Shown piece by piece: positions 33,772-42,763 of a stretch of DNA of 44,710 nucleotides (positions within the stretch are counted from its first letter, which is position 1; each line of letters begins with the position of its first letter). The stretch is from Ruminococcus sp. (GTDB taxonomy: Bacteria; Bacillota; Clostridia; Oscillospirales; Ruminococcaceae), in the NCBI RefSeq assembly GCF_024691275.1, contig NZ_JAILNU010000047.1, forward strand, positions 1-44,710, written 5' to 3'. Both the position numbers and the translations under genes were made by a program. A model generated the notes under the pieces. The model saw only the letters and a program-made list of their open reading frames with translations, did not search any database and was not told where the DNA came from.

Positions 33772-34644
33772 TCACTCCCCTATCAGTCCGCGTATCTGTT
33801 CGGGTGTAAACACATACTCCTTGCCGCAGAAATGGCAGCTTACCGAGGTATCCTTTCCCTCGTCGGCTATGGACTTCAATTCGTCCTTGCCGATACTGAT
33901 AAGCACCTTTTCTGTACGCTCGCGGCTGCAATCGCACTTATAAACAGGGCGAGCCGTATCAAGTACATTCGGTTCAAGTCCGTCAAGGAGCATATTCGCT
34001 ATCTCTTCAGGAGTTATACCCTCATCGAGCATCTGAGATACAGGACGTATCTTAGCAACGTTCTTCTCGATGATGTCTATGCACTTCTCATCAGCAAACG
34101 GGAGCAGCTGTACAAGAAAGCCGCCTGCTGCTTTTACTGTAAGGTCGGGATTTACAAGGACTCCAAGGCTGCATACTGTCGGTATCTGCTCGCTGGTCGC
34201 GTAATAGCTTGCGATATCCTCGGCTATCTCGCCTGAAACCAACGGTATAACGCCTACATACGGCTCTTTCAGTCCCATATCCTTGACAACGGACAGTGTA
34301 CCGTCCCTGCCCACTGCGCCGCCTACATCAAGCTTTCCCTGAGCATTCAGCGGAAGCTCCACAATAGGATTGTTCACGCAGCTCTTGACATTTCCGCGGC
34401 TGTCTGCAACTGCCACCAGCTGTCCGGAAGGGCCGCCGCCGTCCACACGCAAAGTAACGCTGTCATCATCACCCTTGAGCATATAGCCCATGAGAGAAGC
34501 TGCCACAGTAAGTCTTCCCAGACCTGCTGTTATTACTGCCGATGTCTTATGTATGCGCTCTATCTCCGAAACGATGTCCTTAGCGTCAAGAACCTCCGCA
34601 AAAGCCGAACCGTCGGCAGATATTGCCCTGTATAAATTTCCCAT
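33772..34644 (-). CDS. hslO: Redox-regulated chaperone Hsp33
   Basis: A 290-residue protein with full Hsp33 layout: N-terminal domain with SLMGYMLKGDDDSVTLRVDGGGPSG, the middle GEIAEDIASYYATSEQIPT, and the C-terminal zinc redox switch CDC ... CHFC (about 236-268). Oxidation of the four Cys releases zinc and activates holdase function. SD AGGAAGGATAAG precedes the ATG. It lies between a methyltransferase and a HAD phosphatase gene. Confidence 0.97.
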   Translation of the reverse strand: MGNLYRAISADGSAFAEVLDAKDIVSEIERIHKTSAVITAGLGRLTVAASLMGYMLKGDDDSVTLRVDGGGPSGQLVAVADSRGNVKSCVNNPIVELPLNAQGKLDVGGAVGRDGTLSVVKDMGLKEPYVGVIPLVSGEIAEDIASYYATSEQIPTVCSLGVLVNPDLTVKAAGGFLVQLLPFADEKCIDIIEKNVAKIRPVSQMLDEGITPEEIANMLLDGLEPNVLDTARPVYKCDCSRERTEKVLISIGKDELKSIADEGKDTSVSCHFCGKEYVFTPEQIRGLIGE

Positions 34645-34683
34645 TTCACTTATCCTTCCTGAAAGGTTTATAAAAGTATCCGC

Positions 34684-35451
34684 TTAGATAGTCTGACCGT
34701 TTCTGATACATCTTGCCGCATAAACTATGCGCTGTGAATCAGCCCTCGGTGCTTCAAGGGTATCATCGCCGTACTTGCCCAGCAGCTCAAAGCCGCTCTC
34801 CCTGAGCAGACGCTCAATATCCTCCTCGCTGTACGCTTTTTCCGAAAAGCCGTCAGAACTTCGTGAATACATACCGTTTTCCTCAAGCTCGAAGAATTCA
34901 AGCTGCATTTTCACTTCAAGGGTATCCTCGTCGAGAGTGTTCTCCCAGACGCAGTAAACGTGCTCGGTCTCATACGTAAAGGTATTGTTTGCAAGTATCT
35001 CACGGTGCTTATACGGCGTATTCACGTCGAATATGAACAGTCCGTCCTGCTCCGAGAAAAAGGCAACTCCCTCAAACACCCTGCGCACATCATCGAGGCT
35101 TGCAAGGTGGTTTATACTGTCCAGTGCGCAGATAGTGATATCAACTGTACCGAACATATCAAGCTTGCGCATATCCTGACAGAGATACTGTATATTATGT
35201 CCGCTGTCGAACTTCTTATCGAGAGCTATCCCAAGCATCTCATCGGAATTGTCAACGCCGATAACGTCGTACCCAAGACCTGCCATGACCTCTGATATAC
35301 TTCCAGTACCGCAGGCAAGATCAAGGAGAATATTATCCTTTGTTTTTTTGAAGCGTTGAATTATGCCGTGGAAGTATTCTCCACGGCATTTATAATCAAT
35401 ATTTGCGGTAAGCTCATCATAATACCGCGCAAAAGCACTGTATCCGCTCAT
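34684..35451 (-). CDS. Class I SAM-dependent methyltransferase
   Basis: A 255-residue protein with the SAM-binding motif I LLDLACGTGSISEVMAGLG (about 43-61), the acidic motif II VIGVDNSDEMLGIA and ITICALDSINHL at motif IV. The N-terminus YSAFARYYDELTANIDY is typical of a group of Firmicutes methyltransferases of unknown substrate. SD GAAAGGATTGAG precedes the ATG. First gene of a probable operon with hslO and the phosphatase. Confidence 0.9.
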   Translation of the reverse strand: MSGYSAFARYYDELTANIDYKCRGEYFHGIIQRFKKTKDNILLDLACGTGSISEVMAGLGYDVIGVDNSDEMLGIALDKKFDSGHNIQYLCQDMRKLDMFGTVDITICALDSINHLASLDDVRRVFEGVAFFSEQDGLFIFDVNTPYKHREILANNTFTYETEHVYCVWENTLDEDTLEVKMQLEFFELEENGMYSRSSDGFSEKAYSEEDIERLLRESGFELLGKYGDDTLEAPRADSQRIVYAARCIRNGQTI

Positions 35452-35497
35452 TTCTCAATCCTTTTCATTAAGTCAGCCGAAAGCAGTACCGCTGTAC

Positions 35498-36487
35498 TTA
35501 TTCTTCCTCATGAGGTGTATCAGGGTCGGAAGGTTCTATCCTCTGACCGCTGCTGTCCTCAACTCTTCTGCTGCTCTCGATACCATTTTCGTCGTAGTCG
35601 ATGTACTCGATAAGAACAACGTTCTCATCATTTGTATACTGATGCACGAAGCTTCTGAGCACGAGCTGCTTCTGAGCGTTCCACTCATAGGACTTTGTCT
35701 CATACTCTATTTTGTCATCTCTCTTGAAGCACACTTCGAGCATACCGTTATTGGCATCGACGCTGACCTCGTATTTAAGCGCATTCAGCTCATTCCATGA
35801 GGAATACACTCCTGTTTCGGGATCATAACGATAGTATCTGCATACCATGTTAAGCCCGTCTTCTTTTTCGTATATACAAAGGTCAGGCAGCGTATCGCCG
35901 TCCAGATCCACCTTTTTAAAGAAGTCGGTTATCTTCTTGGACGGGTCTTTTTCAAGCTGCTCCTGTATATATGTCGTATCAACACTCAGGTGCTGATATT
36001 CTCTTACTTTACCGTCGCTGTACTCTCTTGATATGCCGATCTTATTCGGTGTCTTTTCGTCAAAGCTCAAAGAGATCGAATCACAATTTTTGGTGTCAAA
36101 TGAAGGTGCCTGTGTCTGTTCCTGTGTTGGTTCAGCTGTTGTCGGATTGGTATTGTTGTTTCTCGGAGCAACGGGAACAGCTCTTGTGGTACCGTGTACT
36201 ACACCGTCGCTTCCGCCGTTTGCCCTTGTAGCAGGTTGAACGTTTGATTTCTTAGTTTTATCAGTAGTCGTTCCTGAAACCTTCTCGCCTGCAAGCTTTG
36301 TAGTTGTATGTGAACTTTTCTTGCTGTCAGAAGCAGCTTCGCTTTCATAAGTATCATTTTCCCTTGAAGAAGCTTCAACAGTACCTGATACAATGTTGAT
36401 AGGCTTATCATCAACATTGCTGTCACTTACCTTTCCACAGCCTGTCAGAAGTGCAAGACCGATAACAGGAAGTATGTACTTTTTCAT
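35498..36487 (-). CDS. Lipoprotein with Ser/Thr-rich linker and FG-GAP-like C-terminal domain
   Basis: The protein has 329 residues. The lipoprotein signal is MKKYILPVIGLALLTGC. A long low-complexity region rich in Ser, Thr, Asn and Lys follows (about 20-130), a likely spacer through the cell wall. The C-terminal half carries KKVDLDGDTLPDLCIYE, a calcium-loop-like DxDGDxxxD pattern as in FG-GAP/VCBS-type repeats, and tandem beta strands up to an acidic tail. Function is not recognised. SD GAGGTGACAAT precedes the ATG. It follows secA across a strong hairpin and so probably has its own promoter. Confidence 0.8.
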   Translation of the reverse strand: MKKYILPVIGLALLTGCGKVSDSNVDDKPINIVSGTVEASSRENDTYESEAASDSKKSSHTTTKLAGEKVSGTTTDKTKKSNVQPATRANGGSDGVVHGTTRAVPVAPRNNNTNPTTAEPTQEQTQAPSFDTKNCDSISLSFDEKTPNKIGISREYSDGKVREYQHLSVDTTYIQEQLEKDPSKKITDFFKKVDLDGDTLPDLCIYEKEDGLNMVCRYYRYDPETGVYSSWNELNALKYEVSVDANNGMLEVCFKRDDKIEYETKSYEWNAQKQLVLRSFVHQYTNDENVVLIEYIDYDENGIESSRRVEDSSGQRIEPSDPDTPHEEE

Positions 36488-36557
36488 ATTGTCACCTCAA
36501 AAAACTTTCTATCTCATTAAAAAGAGTCTGCCCGCTTACGACATTCCGGCAAATCGT

Positions 36558-36583
36558 ATAGGGGCGGAGTATACCGCCCCTAT
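36558..36583 (-). terminator. Terminator-like hairpin after secA
   Basis: ATAGGGGCGG/CCGCCCCTAT with a 6-base loop lies 3 bases past the secA stop on the minus strand. The U-tract is absent, so it may mainly protect the 3' end or terminate weakly. Confidence 0.6.
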
Positions 36584-36586
36584 TTA

Positions 36587-39349
36587 TCAGTTATTTGCCA
36601 TATCCTTTGCTTTGCAGCATTTCTTATACTTTTTGCCGCTTCCGCAGGGGCAAGGATCATTATCGCCTATTTTCTTTGAACGGAGAGGTTCATCTGAGAA
36701 GCTTCCGTCGCCTGCGCCTGCATTTGGAGCATCAGGCTGAGCAACCTGCTCACGCTCAGGAGCTTCATTTGTCTGGAGCTTAACTGTGAGCAGCATACGG
36801 ATAGTATCCTCGCGGATAGACTCTACCATTGCATCGAACATCTCAAAGCCTTCGTAACGATACTCGATAACAGGGTTCTTCTGACCGTACGAACGAAGTC
36901 CGATACCCTTCTTGAGTTCTTCCATATCGTCGATATGAGCCATCCACTTTGTATCAACGACCTTGAGGAGGATAACACGCTCAAGTTCACGCATTACCTC
37001 AGCGCCGTACTCAGCTTCCTTAGCCTGATAGATCTCTCCTGCCTTGGTGCTGAGAGCGTTTACGATATCAGCCTTTGATACTTCTTCAAGCTCGCCTTCC
37101 TCAAAAACAAGATCCTCAGGTCCGATGAGCCAGCCGAGGAAGTGATCCCTCAGACCAACAAGGTTCCAGTCGTCCTTGATCTCATCGTCAACGAGATAGG
37201 TATCAACTGTAGAAGCGATAAGATCTTCCATCATCTTGAGAATGCTCTCGTGGAGGTCTTCTCCGTCGAGAACCTGAGCTCTCTGCTTGTAGATGATCTC
37301 ACGCTGAGTATTCATAACGTCGTCGTAGTTGAGGACGTTCTTTCTGATGCTGAAGTTCTGACCTTCTACCTTCTTCTGTGAAGACTCGATTATCCTTGTG
37401 AGCATCTTGCTCTCGATAGGAGTATTCTCGTCAACATTAAGTGTCTTCATCATATTTTCAAGACGGTCACCTGCGAAGATACGCATGAGGTTATCCTCGA
37501 CAGAGAGGAAGAAGCAGCTCTCACCCTCGTCGCCCTGACGGCCTGAACGTCCGCGGAGCTGATTGTCGATACGTCTTGATTCATGTCTTTCTGTACCGAG
37601 GATATAAAGTCCGCCTGCTTCCTTGACAGCAACAGCCTTCTCCTTTACCTCAGCATTGAACTTGTCATAAAGCTCACGGTAGAGCTTTCTTGCTGCGATG
37701 ATCTCTTCATTGTCTGTGTCAGCAAAGCCGATAGCCTCTGCGATGATCTCCTCCGGTATCTCACGCTTTCTCAGTTCAGCTCTTGCAAGGAACTCAGCGT
37801 TACCGCCGAGCATGATATCGGTACCACGTCCTGCCATGTTGGTAGCGATCGTTACAGCGCCGTACTTACCTGCCTGTGCAACGATCTCAGCTTCCTTTGC
37901 GTGCTGCTTAGCGTTGAGGACTTCGTGCTTAATGCCCTTTCTCTTGAGCATTGCGGAGAGAAGCTCCGACTTCTCGATAGATACGGTACCAACGAGGATC
38001 GGCTGTCCTTTTTCGTGACATTCGATGATCTTGTTTATGATAGCGGCATACTTGCCCTTCTCTGTAGTATATACCTGATCGTTATGATCTATACGTATAA
38101 CAGGCTTGTTAGTAGGTATAGAGATAACGTCGAGCTTGTAGATCTCCTTGAACTCGTCTTCCTCAGTCATAGCAGTACCTGTCATACCTGAGAGCTTTGT
38201 ATAAAGACGGAAGAAGTTCTGGAATGTAATTGTAGCAAGAGTCTTTGACTCGCTCTTGATCTTAACGCCTTCCTTAGCCTCGATAGCCTGGTGAAGACCG
38301 TCATTGAAACGACGGCCCATCATAAGACGGCCTGTGAATTCGTCAACGATAATGATCTCGCCGTCCTTGACAACGTAGTCGATATCGTTCTTCATAACGC
38401 CGTTAGCCTTGATAGCCTGATTGATGTGGTGGAGAAGGGTCATATTCTCGGAATCCATGAGGTTCTCTACTCTGAATGCCTGTTCAGCCTTCTTTACACC
38501 GCGCTGTGTGATAGTAGCTGTCTTAGCCTTTTCGTCGATGATATAGTCAGCGGTATCGTTGATAGACTCCTGATCCACCTTGTCGTCCATTTCAACGACT
38601 GTAGTGGAAGTAAGGGTCTTTGCGAAACGGTCAACGATAGCGTAGAGGTCTGTGGACTTGTCTCCGCGTCCTGATATGATAAGAGGAGTACGCGCTTCGT
38701 CGATGAGGATAGAGTCGACCTCGTCCACGATAGCAAAGTTTGGAGCTCTCTGTACGCGCTCTTCCTTGTGAGTTACCATGTTGTCACGGAGGTAATCGAA
38801 GCCCAGCTCGTTATTTGTAGCATATGTAACGTCGCAATTATATGCTGCACGGCGCTGGTCGTTATTAAGTCCGTGGAGGATACAGCCGACTGTAAGTCCC
38901 AGCCAGCGGAGCACCTTGCCCATTTCTTCAGCCTGAGTCTTAGCAAGGTAGTCGTTTACGGTAACGACGTGAACGCCGAGACCTGAAAGTGCATTGAGGT
39001 ATGAAGCTACGCAGGCAACGAGTGTTTTACCTTCACCTGTCTTCATCTCGGCGATACGTCCCTGGTGAAGAACGATAGCACCGATTATCTGTACAGGATA
39101 AGGCTTCTTTTCAAGAACACGCCATGCAGCTTCTCTTACAGTTGCAAGAGCCTCGGGGAGGATATCGTCGAGAGTTTCGCCGTCCTCAAGTCGCTCTTTG
39201 AATTCAGCTGTCTTTGCTTTAAGTTCAGCATCAGAAAGCTTCTGATACTCTTCGTCGAGTTCAAGTACTTTATTTTTAATAGGCTCGATACGCTTCAACT
39301 CACGATTTGAGTAAGCGTTCGCGCCAAAAACGTTTTTGAATAAACCCAT
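36587..39349 (-). CDS. secA: Preprotein translocase ATPase SecA
   Basis: Start chosen at 39349 (MGLFKNVFG), the usual SecA N-terminus, with GGCGGAAAGC upstream; an ATG seven codons earlier is less likely. The protein has 920 residues. Walker [14 protein letters not shown] (about 99-111), DEAD-box-like [20 protein letters not shown] (about 204-223), helicase part with [12 protein letters not shown], and [19 protein letters not shown]. The C-terminal zinc finger [15 protein letters not shown] is intact. It drives secretion through SecYEG, including the secreted enzymes in this window. Confidence 0.98.
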   Translation of the reverse strand: MGLFKNVFGANAYSNRELKRIEPIKNKVLELDEEYQKLSDAELKAKTAEFKERLEDGETLDDILPEALATVREAAWRVLEKKPYPVQIIGAIVLHQGRIAEMKTGEGKTLVACVASYLNALSGLGVHVVTVNDYLAKTQAEEMGKVLRWLGLTVGCILHGLNNDQRRAAYNCDVTYATNNELGFDYLRDNMVTHKEERVQRAPNFAIVDEVDSILIDEARTPLIISGRGDKSTDLYAIVDRFAKTLTSTTVVEMDDKVDQESINDTADYIIDEKAKTATITQRGVKKAEQAFRVENLMDSENMTLLHHINQAIKANGVMKNDIDYVVKDGEIIIVDEFTGRLMMGRRFNDGLHQAIEAKEGVKIKSESKTLATITFQNFFRLYTKLSGMTGTAMTEEDEFKEIYKLDVISIPTNKPVIRIDHNDQVYTTEKGKYAAIINKIIECHEKGQPILVGTVSIEKSELLSAMLKRKGIKHEVLNAKQHAKEAEIVAQAGKYGAVTIATNMAGRGTDIMLGGNAEFLARAELRKREIPEEIIAEAIGFADTDNEEIIAARKLYRELYDKFNAEVKEKAVAVKEAGGLYILGTERHESRRIDNQLRGRSGRQGDEGESCFFLSVEDNLMRIFAGDRLENMMKTLNVDENTPIESKMLTRIIESSQKKVEGQNFSIRKNVLNYDDVMNTQREIIYKQRAQVLDGEDLHESILKMMEDLIASTVDTYLVDDEIKDDWNLVGLRDHFLGWLIGPEDLVFEEGELEEVSKADIVNALSTKAGEIYQAKEAEYGAEVMRELERVILLKVVDTKWMAHIDDMEELKKGIGLRSYGQKNPVIEYRYEGFEMFDAMVESIREDTIRMLLTVKLQTNEAPEREQVAQPDAPNAGAGDGSFSDEPLRSKKIGDNDPCPCGSGKKYKKCCKAKDMANN

Positions 39350-39409
39350 TTTTGCTTTCCGCCTTTTCATTTTATAGTGTAGGTCTGATAGTATAAATAC
39401 ACATAATAT

Positions 39410-39438
39410 ATTTTACAACAAACGACACTGTTTGTCAA
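39410..39438 (-). promoter_or_regulatory. Promoter of secA
   Basis: TTGACA (39438-39433) and TAAAAT (39415-39410) are separated by exactly 17 bases and leave a leader of about 55 bases. Confidence 0.88.
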
Positions 39439-39519
39439 TACCAAAAGGCAATGTTTCAGTGTGTATACAGTTCATTTTTACTATGTTCAGCTATGATTTT
39501 CAGCGTATGCAAAAAAGTG

Positions 39520-39717
39520 TTACCTTGGCAGGCATCTCGGCATATCTGTAAATACGAGCTTCCAAAAAACATATATAACAACTAAAAACAACACAAAGGC
39601 TATAATGCCTATTATGTATTTTCCGTCTATTTCAAGCTTTTCACGCAGCAATTCCGCCAGTATTATCACTGCTGCGACTATTACAGTCAGAATCAGCGGA
39701 AATAAAATATTTATCAC
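39520..39717 (-). CDS. Small two-helix membrane protein A
   Basis: Up to 65 residues: a first membrane helix (about 3-23), a short charged loop (LREKLEIDG), a second helix (about 33-54) and a basic tail. No family recognised. The only classical start is GTG at 39717, which overlaps the SD (AAAAGG directly before it). An ATT codon at 39708 sits 8 bases after AGG and may be the true start. It follows the other small membrane-protein gene on the same strand, and its promoter carries the same TGACAAATGTCA box. It is probably coregulated with that gene. Confidence 0.6.
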   Translation of the reverse strand: MINILFPLILTVIVAAVIILAELLREKLEIDGKYIIGIIAFVLFLVVIYVFWKLVFTDMPRCLPR

Positions 39718-39762
39718 CTTTTAATATTTGTCAGCTTGATTTTTTAACATTTGCCTTATATA

Positions 39763-39806
39763 ATGATATCATAAATCACATGATTTTACAAGATGACATT
39801 TGTCAC
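39763..39806 (-). promoter_or_regulatory. Promoter with upstream PrfA/Crp-like box, small protein A
   Basis: On the minus strand the palindrome TGACAAATGTCA (39805-39794) is followed after TC by -35 TTGTAA (39791-39786), 17 bases and -10 TATCAT (39768-39763). The box centre lies near -42 relative to the expected start, the position used by class II Crp/Fnr/PrfA activators. Confidence 0.65.
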
Positions 39807-39829
39807 TATCTATTGTAAAAAAATCATGA
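39794..39829. repeat. 36-base direct repeat, copy 1
   Basis: Starts with TGACATTTGTCACTATC and ends ATCATGA. It matches 40191-40226 with one difference. It includes the palindromic box. Confidence 0.85.
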
Positions 39830-39840
39830 TTTCATTCATA

Positions 39841-40059
39841 TTATCCCATCTTTCCAATACCAACAATACCTTCATGAATGTAGTCCAGAAAGCCAAACAC
39901 TATAAGTGCAAGTAATGCCATAAGCCCTATACCAATCAACAGCTCTATGACTATCTTGCGAGTGATCTGTGCGCCTGTTTGCCCCTTGAACTTCTCATCC
40001 ATTATATGATTCACCAGCGAAGCTATAAATAAAATAACACATCCTATTATACGCAACAT
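39841..40059 (-). CDS. Small two-helix membrane protein B
   Basis: Start chosen at ATG 40059, because GGAGGTAGGAAAT lies directly upstream; the frame opens earlier without an SD. The protein has 72 residues: membrane helix 1 (MLRIIGCVILFIASLVNHIM), a polar loop (DEKFKGQTGAQITRK), helix 2 (IVIELLIGIGLMALLALIVFG) and a short tail. No family recognised. Its promoter has two PrfA/Crp-like boxes upstream, as does that of the neighbouring small protein gene with one. It is divergent from the PPTase gene. Confidence 0.7.
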   Translation of the reverse strand: MLRIIGCVILFIASLVNHIMDEKFKGQTGAQITRKIVIELLIGIGLMALLALIVFGFLDYIHEGIVGIGKMG

Positions 40060-40139
40060 ATTTCCTACCTCCAATAATCCATTTTCCCAGCATTGTTCAT
40101 TATGTATGAACAAATATCACATGATTTTCCATGTAATGA

Positions 40140-40204
40140 TAATAGCATACCTCATTCATTTTATAAAGATAACGTTTGTCACTTTATCAGTGACATTTGT
40201 CACT
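40140..40204 (-). promoter_or_regulatory. Promoter with two PrfA/Crp-like boxes, small protein B
   Basis: On the minus strand: box 1 AGTGACAAATGTCACT (40204-40189, perfect 7-bp arms), then box 2 AGTGACAAACGTTATC (40183-40168), 21 bases apart (two helical turns). Directly after box 2 come -35 TTTATA, 17 bases and -10 TATTAT. GTCACT/AGTGAC also form a hairpin at 40178-40194. Confidence 0.65.
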
Positions 40205-40226
40205 ATCTATTGTAAAAACATCATGA
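40191..40226. repeat. 36-base direct repeat, copy 2
   Basis: Copy of 39794-39829 with one base changed. On the plus strand it also contains TTGTAA (40210-40215), which with TATAAT at 40233-40238 (17-base spacer) forms a candidate promoter for the PPTase gene. Confidence 0.85.
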
Positions 40227-40254
40227 ATATGCTATAATTTATACGGTGATAACT

Positions 40255-40806
40255 ATGATTATGATATCTATATTGGAGATAGACAGACGCGATCTCCACG
40301 AACACGCTCATAATATGCTGCGTGAAGCCCTGAAGCTCAGATGTGTGGACTATAACGCGGATACTCCCGTCATAAAAGGCAGGCTCGGAAAGCCTTCCCT
40401 CGCCGAGCGTCCCGATATACACTACAATATCTCCCATGCAAACGGTATAGCTGCCTGTCTGGTCTCTGACTTCGAGTGCGGCATAGACTGCGAAAATGTC
40501 AGAGCTTTCCGCCCGAATGTGATGAAGCGAGCTTTTTCGGATAAGGAGCGCAAACTGGTGGAGGAAACTCCAGAAAGTGAGCGCGATATCCTCTTTTTCC
40601 GCATATGGACTCTGAAAGAAGCTTACGTCAAGGCTCTCGGCATAGGCATATCCTATCCGCTGAACACTGCGGAATTCAGCTTCAGCGGCGACGAGATAAT
40701 CTGCGACCTTGAAGGCTGCCGTTTCCGACAGTACATAATCGACGGCGGCAAATACATAGTGTCTTCCTGTGAATTGAAAGATCCGCCCGAAGATCCGACC
40801 TTATAA
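40255..40806 (+). CDS. Sfp-type 4'-phosphopantetheinyl transferase
   Basis: Start set at ATG 40255 (GGTGAT 4 bases upstream; ATG 40261 is possible). The protein has about 183 residues. PPTase motifs: HYNISHANG (P1), CGIDCENVRAF with the Mg-binding Asp and Glu (P2), and FFRIWTLKEAYVKALGIGI (P3, WxxKEA). It transfers phosphopantetheine from CoA to carrier proteins. At this short length it could be an AcpS replacement or serve a biosynthetic carrier protein; no PKS or NRPS is in the window. The predicted transcript start lies only about 10 bases before the ATG. Confidence 0.9.
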   Translation: MIMISILEIDRRDLHEHAHNMLREALKLRCVDYNADTPVIKGRLGKPSLAERPDIHYNISHANGIAACLVSDFECGIDCENVRAFRPNVMKRAFSDKERKLVEETPESERDILFFRIWTLKEAYVKALGIGISYPLNTAEFSFSGDEIICDLEGCRFRQYIIDGGKYIVSSCELKDPPEDPTL

Positions 40807-40915
40807 CACTATGGCACATCTGTGGAAATTGCCCTTACAGCCGCATTTTGGCTGTGCAAAATCAATAAAATCCGAAACAAAATTCGTTCAAATCGGGAAA
40901 AATTCTTGTTTGCCC

Positions 40916-40944
40916 TTGCATTGCCGCTCGTTTTAGGGTATAAT
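40916..40944 (+). promoter_or_regulatory. Promoter of ireB
   Basis: TTGCAT (40916-40921) and TATAAT (40939-40944) are 17 bases apart, with a leader of about 65 bases to the ireB start. Confidence 0.82.
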
Positions 40945-41014
40945 AATTATAAGCTTCTTGTTTGATCCATTTGCGTTTCACCTGAAGTATTCTACAAATC
41001 GGGAGGCTGATATT

Positions 41015-41260
41015 ATGTTTGATAAAACCATGACTTTCTCCGTCAATGAGGACAGAGAAGCGGAACTCAAGAAAAATCTTACCATCATCTATGATGCTCT
41101 TACTCAGAAGGGATACAACCCTGTTAATCAGATAGTAGGCTATATTCTTTCGGAAGATCCTACATACATTACGACCTACAACAACGCAAGAAGTCTTATT
41201 CGCCACATCGACCGTGACGAGCTTTTACAGGTTCTTGTAAGATCGTATCTTAACGCATAA
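41015..41260 (+). CDS. ireB: IreB family regulatory phosphoprotein (UPF0297)
   Basis: Start at ATG 41015 (SD GGGAGGC). The protein has 81 residues. The family signature is complete: [42 protein letters not shown] and [19 protein letters not shown]. In Enterococcus, IreB is phosphorylated by the Ser/Thr kinase IreK (PASTA kinase) and limits cephalosporin resistance. The usual neighbours (ruvX, DUF1292) are not present here. Strong terminators follow. Confidence 0.95.
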   Translation: MFDKTMTFSVNEDREAELKKNLTIIYDALTQKGYNPVNQIVGYILSEDPTYITTYNNARSLIRHIDRDELLQVLVRSYLNA

Positions 41261-41265
41261 AATAT

Positions 41266-41293
41266 AAAGGACGGTCATTGACCGTCCTTTTTT
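41266..41293 (+). terminator. Terminator after ireB
   Basis: AAGGACGGTCA/TGACCGTCCTT with a minimal loop is followed by TTTT. It can also form on the minus strand, followed by TATATTTT, and may serve the convergent GH25 gene. Confidence 0.93.
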
Positions 41294-41302
41294 GCTTTTT
41301 AT

Positions 41303-41324
41303 ACAGCCTACGGGCTGTTTTTTT
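41303..41324 (+). terminator. Second terminator between ireB and the GH25 gene
   Basis: ACAGCC-TACG-GGCTGT followed by seven T in all. It overlaps the stop codon of the convergent GH25 gene. Confidence 0.8.
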
Positions 41325-42276
41325 ATGCTCCGTAAGGTCTGAAACAGATGTTGAGGTCAACATCTCCCTCAATGCCCGGGATCCTGCCTGTGTTGGAATA
41401 CTGCCATATCTTGAAATCATAGTAATATGACGGGCTGTCACTGTACTCCGCAAGCCAGAAGTCGTAGTCCTTTATCCTCGGCAGGTCAAGCTTATGTGTT
41501 GCTGTACCTGTGTTCTGATATATCATAGGCGTATAGCCCGAGTCCTTTATCCTTTCGCAGAAGGACACGCAGCAGTCTGCAAGAGCTTCAACACTTACGT
41601 CATCGGTACGCGCATTGTCTGTATATACCAGCTCCCAGTCGTAAACTACGGGATACGTTATATTATAGCCGTGAAGTGCATCAATAACAGCATCTGCTTC
41701 CTCGATAGCTTCATCGGCATTTGTTGCCTGTGAGTAGAAATATGCGCCCACCTTTATGCCTGCTTCCTGAGCTCCTTCAAGGTTGCGCTGGAACGCCTCA
41801 TCATACGAAACTATTCCGTCGCCGTATGTACGGTAGCCTACACGTATAAACGCAAAATCTATGCCTGCCTGCTTTACCTGCTCCCAGTCTATCTCGCCCT
41901 GAAACTGGGATACATCAATGCCTGTAGTCGATATTACCTCGCCGTTTTCGCTGTAATATGCATAGCCGTTGCGCATGATAAGATTGTTCAGGTCAAGTGT
42001 GCTTGCAGGAACGTCCTGATATACAGGAGCAAATATCTCGCCGTATGTATTGTCGTGCATGAGTATCTTTTTGCCGTCAAGCTGGTAGAAAGTCTCCTCT
42101 TTTTCTATAACAGCTCTCCTGCGGACTTCGCCCTTGGACTTTGAGTTTGCCGGAACAGCCTCTCCTCTTCCGCGTATCAGTCCTACCCATATCAATGCGA
42201 GAGTCAGTAGCAATATCAGGATAGCTTCGACTATCGCTATACTTTTGAATCTAACACGTTTTTTGTTGTCTGCCAT
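41323..42276 (-). CDS. Membrane-anchored GH25 lysozyme-like muramidase
   Basis: Start chosen at ATG 42276 because GGAGGAAACA lies just before it. The protein has 317 residues. A basic N-terminus and one hydrophobic segment (AIVEAILILLLTLALIWVGL, about 15-34) form a signal anchor. A linker region of about 80 residues follows, then the GH25 barrel: GIDVSQFQGEIDWEQVKQAG (catalytic Asp), FAFIRVGYRTYGDG, YPVVYDWELVYTDN (catalytic Asp/Glu) and FKIWQYSNTGRIPGIEGDVDLN. It should cleave peptidoglycan at the cell surface in wall turnover. The anchor and promoter suggest a host enzyme, not a phage endolysin. Confidence 0.93.
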   Translation of the reverse strand: MADNKKRVRFKSIAIVEAILILLLTLALIWVGLIRGRGEAVPANSKSKGEVRRRAVIEKEETFYQLDGKKILMHDNTYGEIFAPVYQDVPASTLDLNNLIMRNGYAYYSENGEVISTTGIDVSQFQGEIDWEQVKQAGIDFAFIRVGYRTYGDGIVSYDEAFQRNLEGAQEAGIKVGAYFYSQATNADEAIEEADAVIDALHGYNITYPVVYDWELVYTDNARTDDVSVEALADCCVSFCERIKDSGYTPMIYQNTGTATHKLDLPRIKDYDFWLAEYSDSPSYYYDFKIWQYSNTGRIPGIEGDVDLNICFRPYGA

Positions 42277-42313
42277 TGTTTCCTCCATTTGTTATGTATT
42301 TATCTATATGTAT

Positions 42314-42342
42314 ATAATATCACATTCATCGAACTTTGTAAA
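42314..42342 (-). promoter_or_regulatory. Promoter of the GH25 gene
   Basis: TTTACA (42342-42337) and TATTAT (42319-42314) are 17 bases apart. Confidence 0.8.
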
Positions 42343-42416
42343 CATTATTTCACACGAAATATCATAACAGTTTCGTCACATTCACAACTTTTCACATATT
42401 TTTCAGAAAAAAGCTC

Positions 42417-42445
42417 TTGACAAATGCGCTTTTGTAATGTAAAAT
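42417..42445 (+). promoter_or_regulatory. Promoter of the TSCPD-ohrR operon
   Basis: TTGACA (42417-42422) and TAAAAT (42440-42445) are exactly 17 bases apart, with a leader of about 45 bases. No clear OhrR palindrome was found at the -10 region. Confidence 0.87.
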
Positions 42446-42494
42446 TAAATTGAACTCAATCAATAAATCCTTTATTTCCAGAAGGAGGATAATT

Positions 42495-42755
42495 ATGGAT
42501 TATACTTACAAAACTCAAATGGTTTGCGCTCAGGAGATAAGCTTCCACATCGAAGGAAATGTTATAACAAATATCTCGTTCCTCGGCGGCTGCAACGGCA
42601 ACCTCAAGGCTATCTCAAAGGTTCTCGACGGCTGGACTGTTGAACAGATAGAAGCTAAGCTCAAAGGCAACACCTGCGGCAGAAGACCTACTTCATGTGC
42701 AGATCAGCTCTGTCTCGCTGTACGTGAAGCTTACGAAAAACAGCAGAACGCCTGA
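42495..42755 (+). CDS. TSCPD-domain protein (TIGR03905 family)
   Basis: Start at ATG 42495 (SD AGAAGGAGGAT); the frame opens upstream without an SD. The protein has 86 residues. The TSCPD domain, otherwise found at the C-terminus of class II ribonucleotide reductases, stands alone here: FLGGCNGNLKAISKVLDG and NTCGRRPTSCADQLCLAV with four Cys that may bind metal. The function is not established; a role in metal or redox sensing is plausible. Its stop overlaps the SD of ohrR, so the two are translated from one message. Confidence 0.9.
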   Translation: MDYTYKTQMVCAQEISFHIEGNVITNISFLGGCNGNLKAISKVLDGWTVEQIEAKLKGNTCGRRPTSCADQLCLAVREAYEKQQNA

Positions 42756-42763
42756 GGTGCAGA

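Noticed and set aside
37583..38191. 202-codon plus-strand frame
   Set aside because: Antisense of secA without SD or recognisable domains.
40255..40806. PPTase as sign of a PKS/NRPS cluster
   Set aside because: No carrier protein, synthase or tailoring gene is in the surrounding sequence; a housekeeping role is as likely.
41323..42276. GH25 lysozyme as phage endolysin
   Set aside because: It has a signal anchor, its own sigma-A promoter and housekeeping neighbours, and no holin or tail genes lie next to it.
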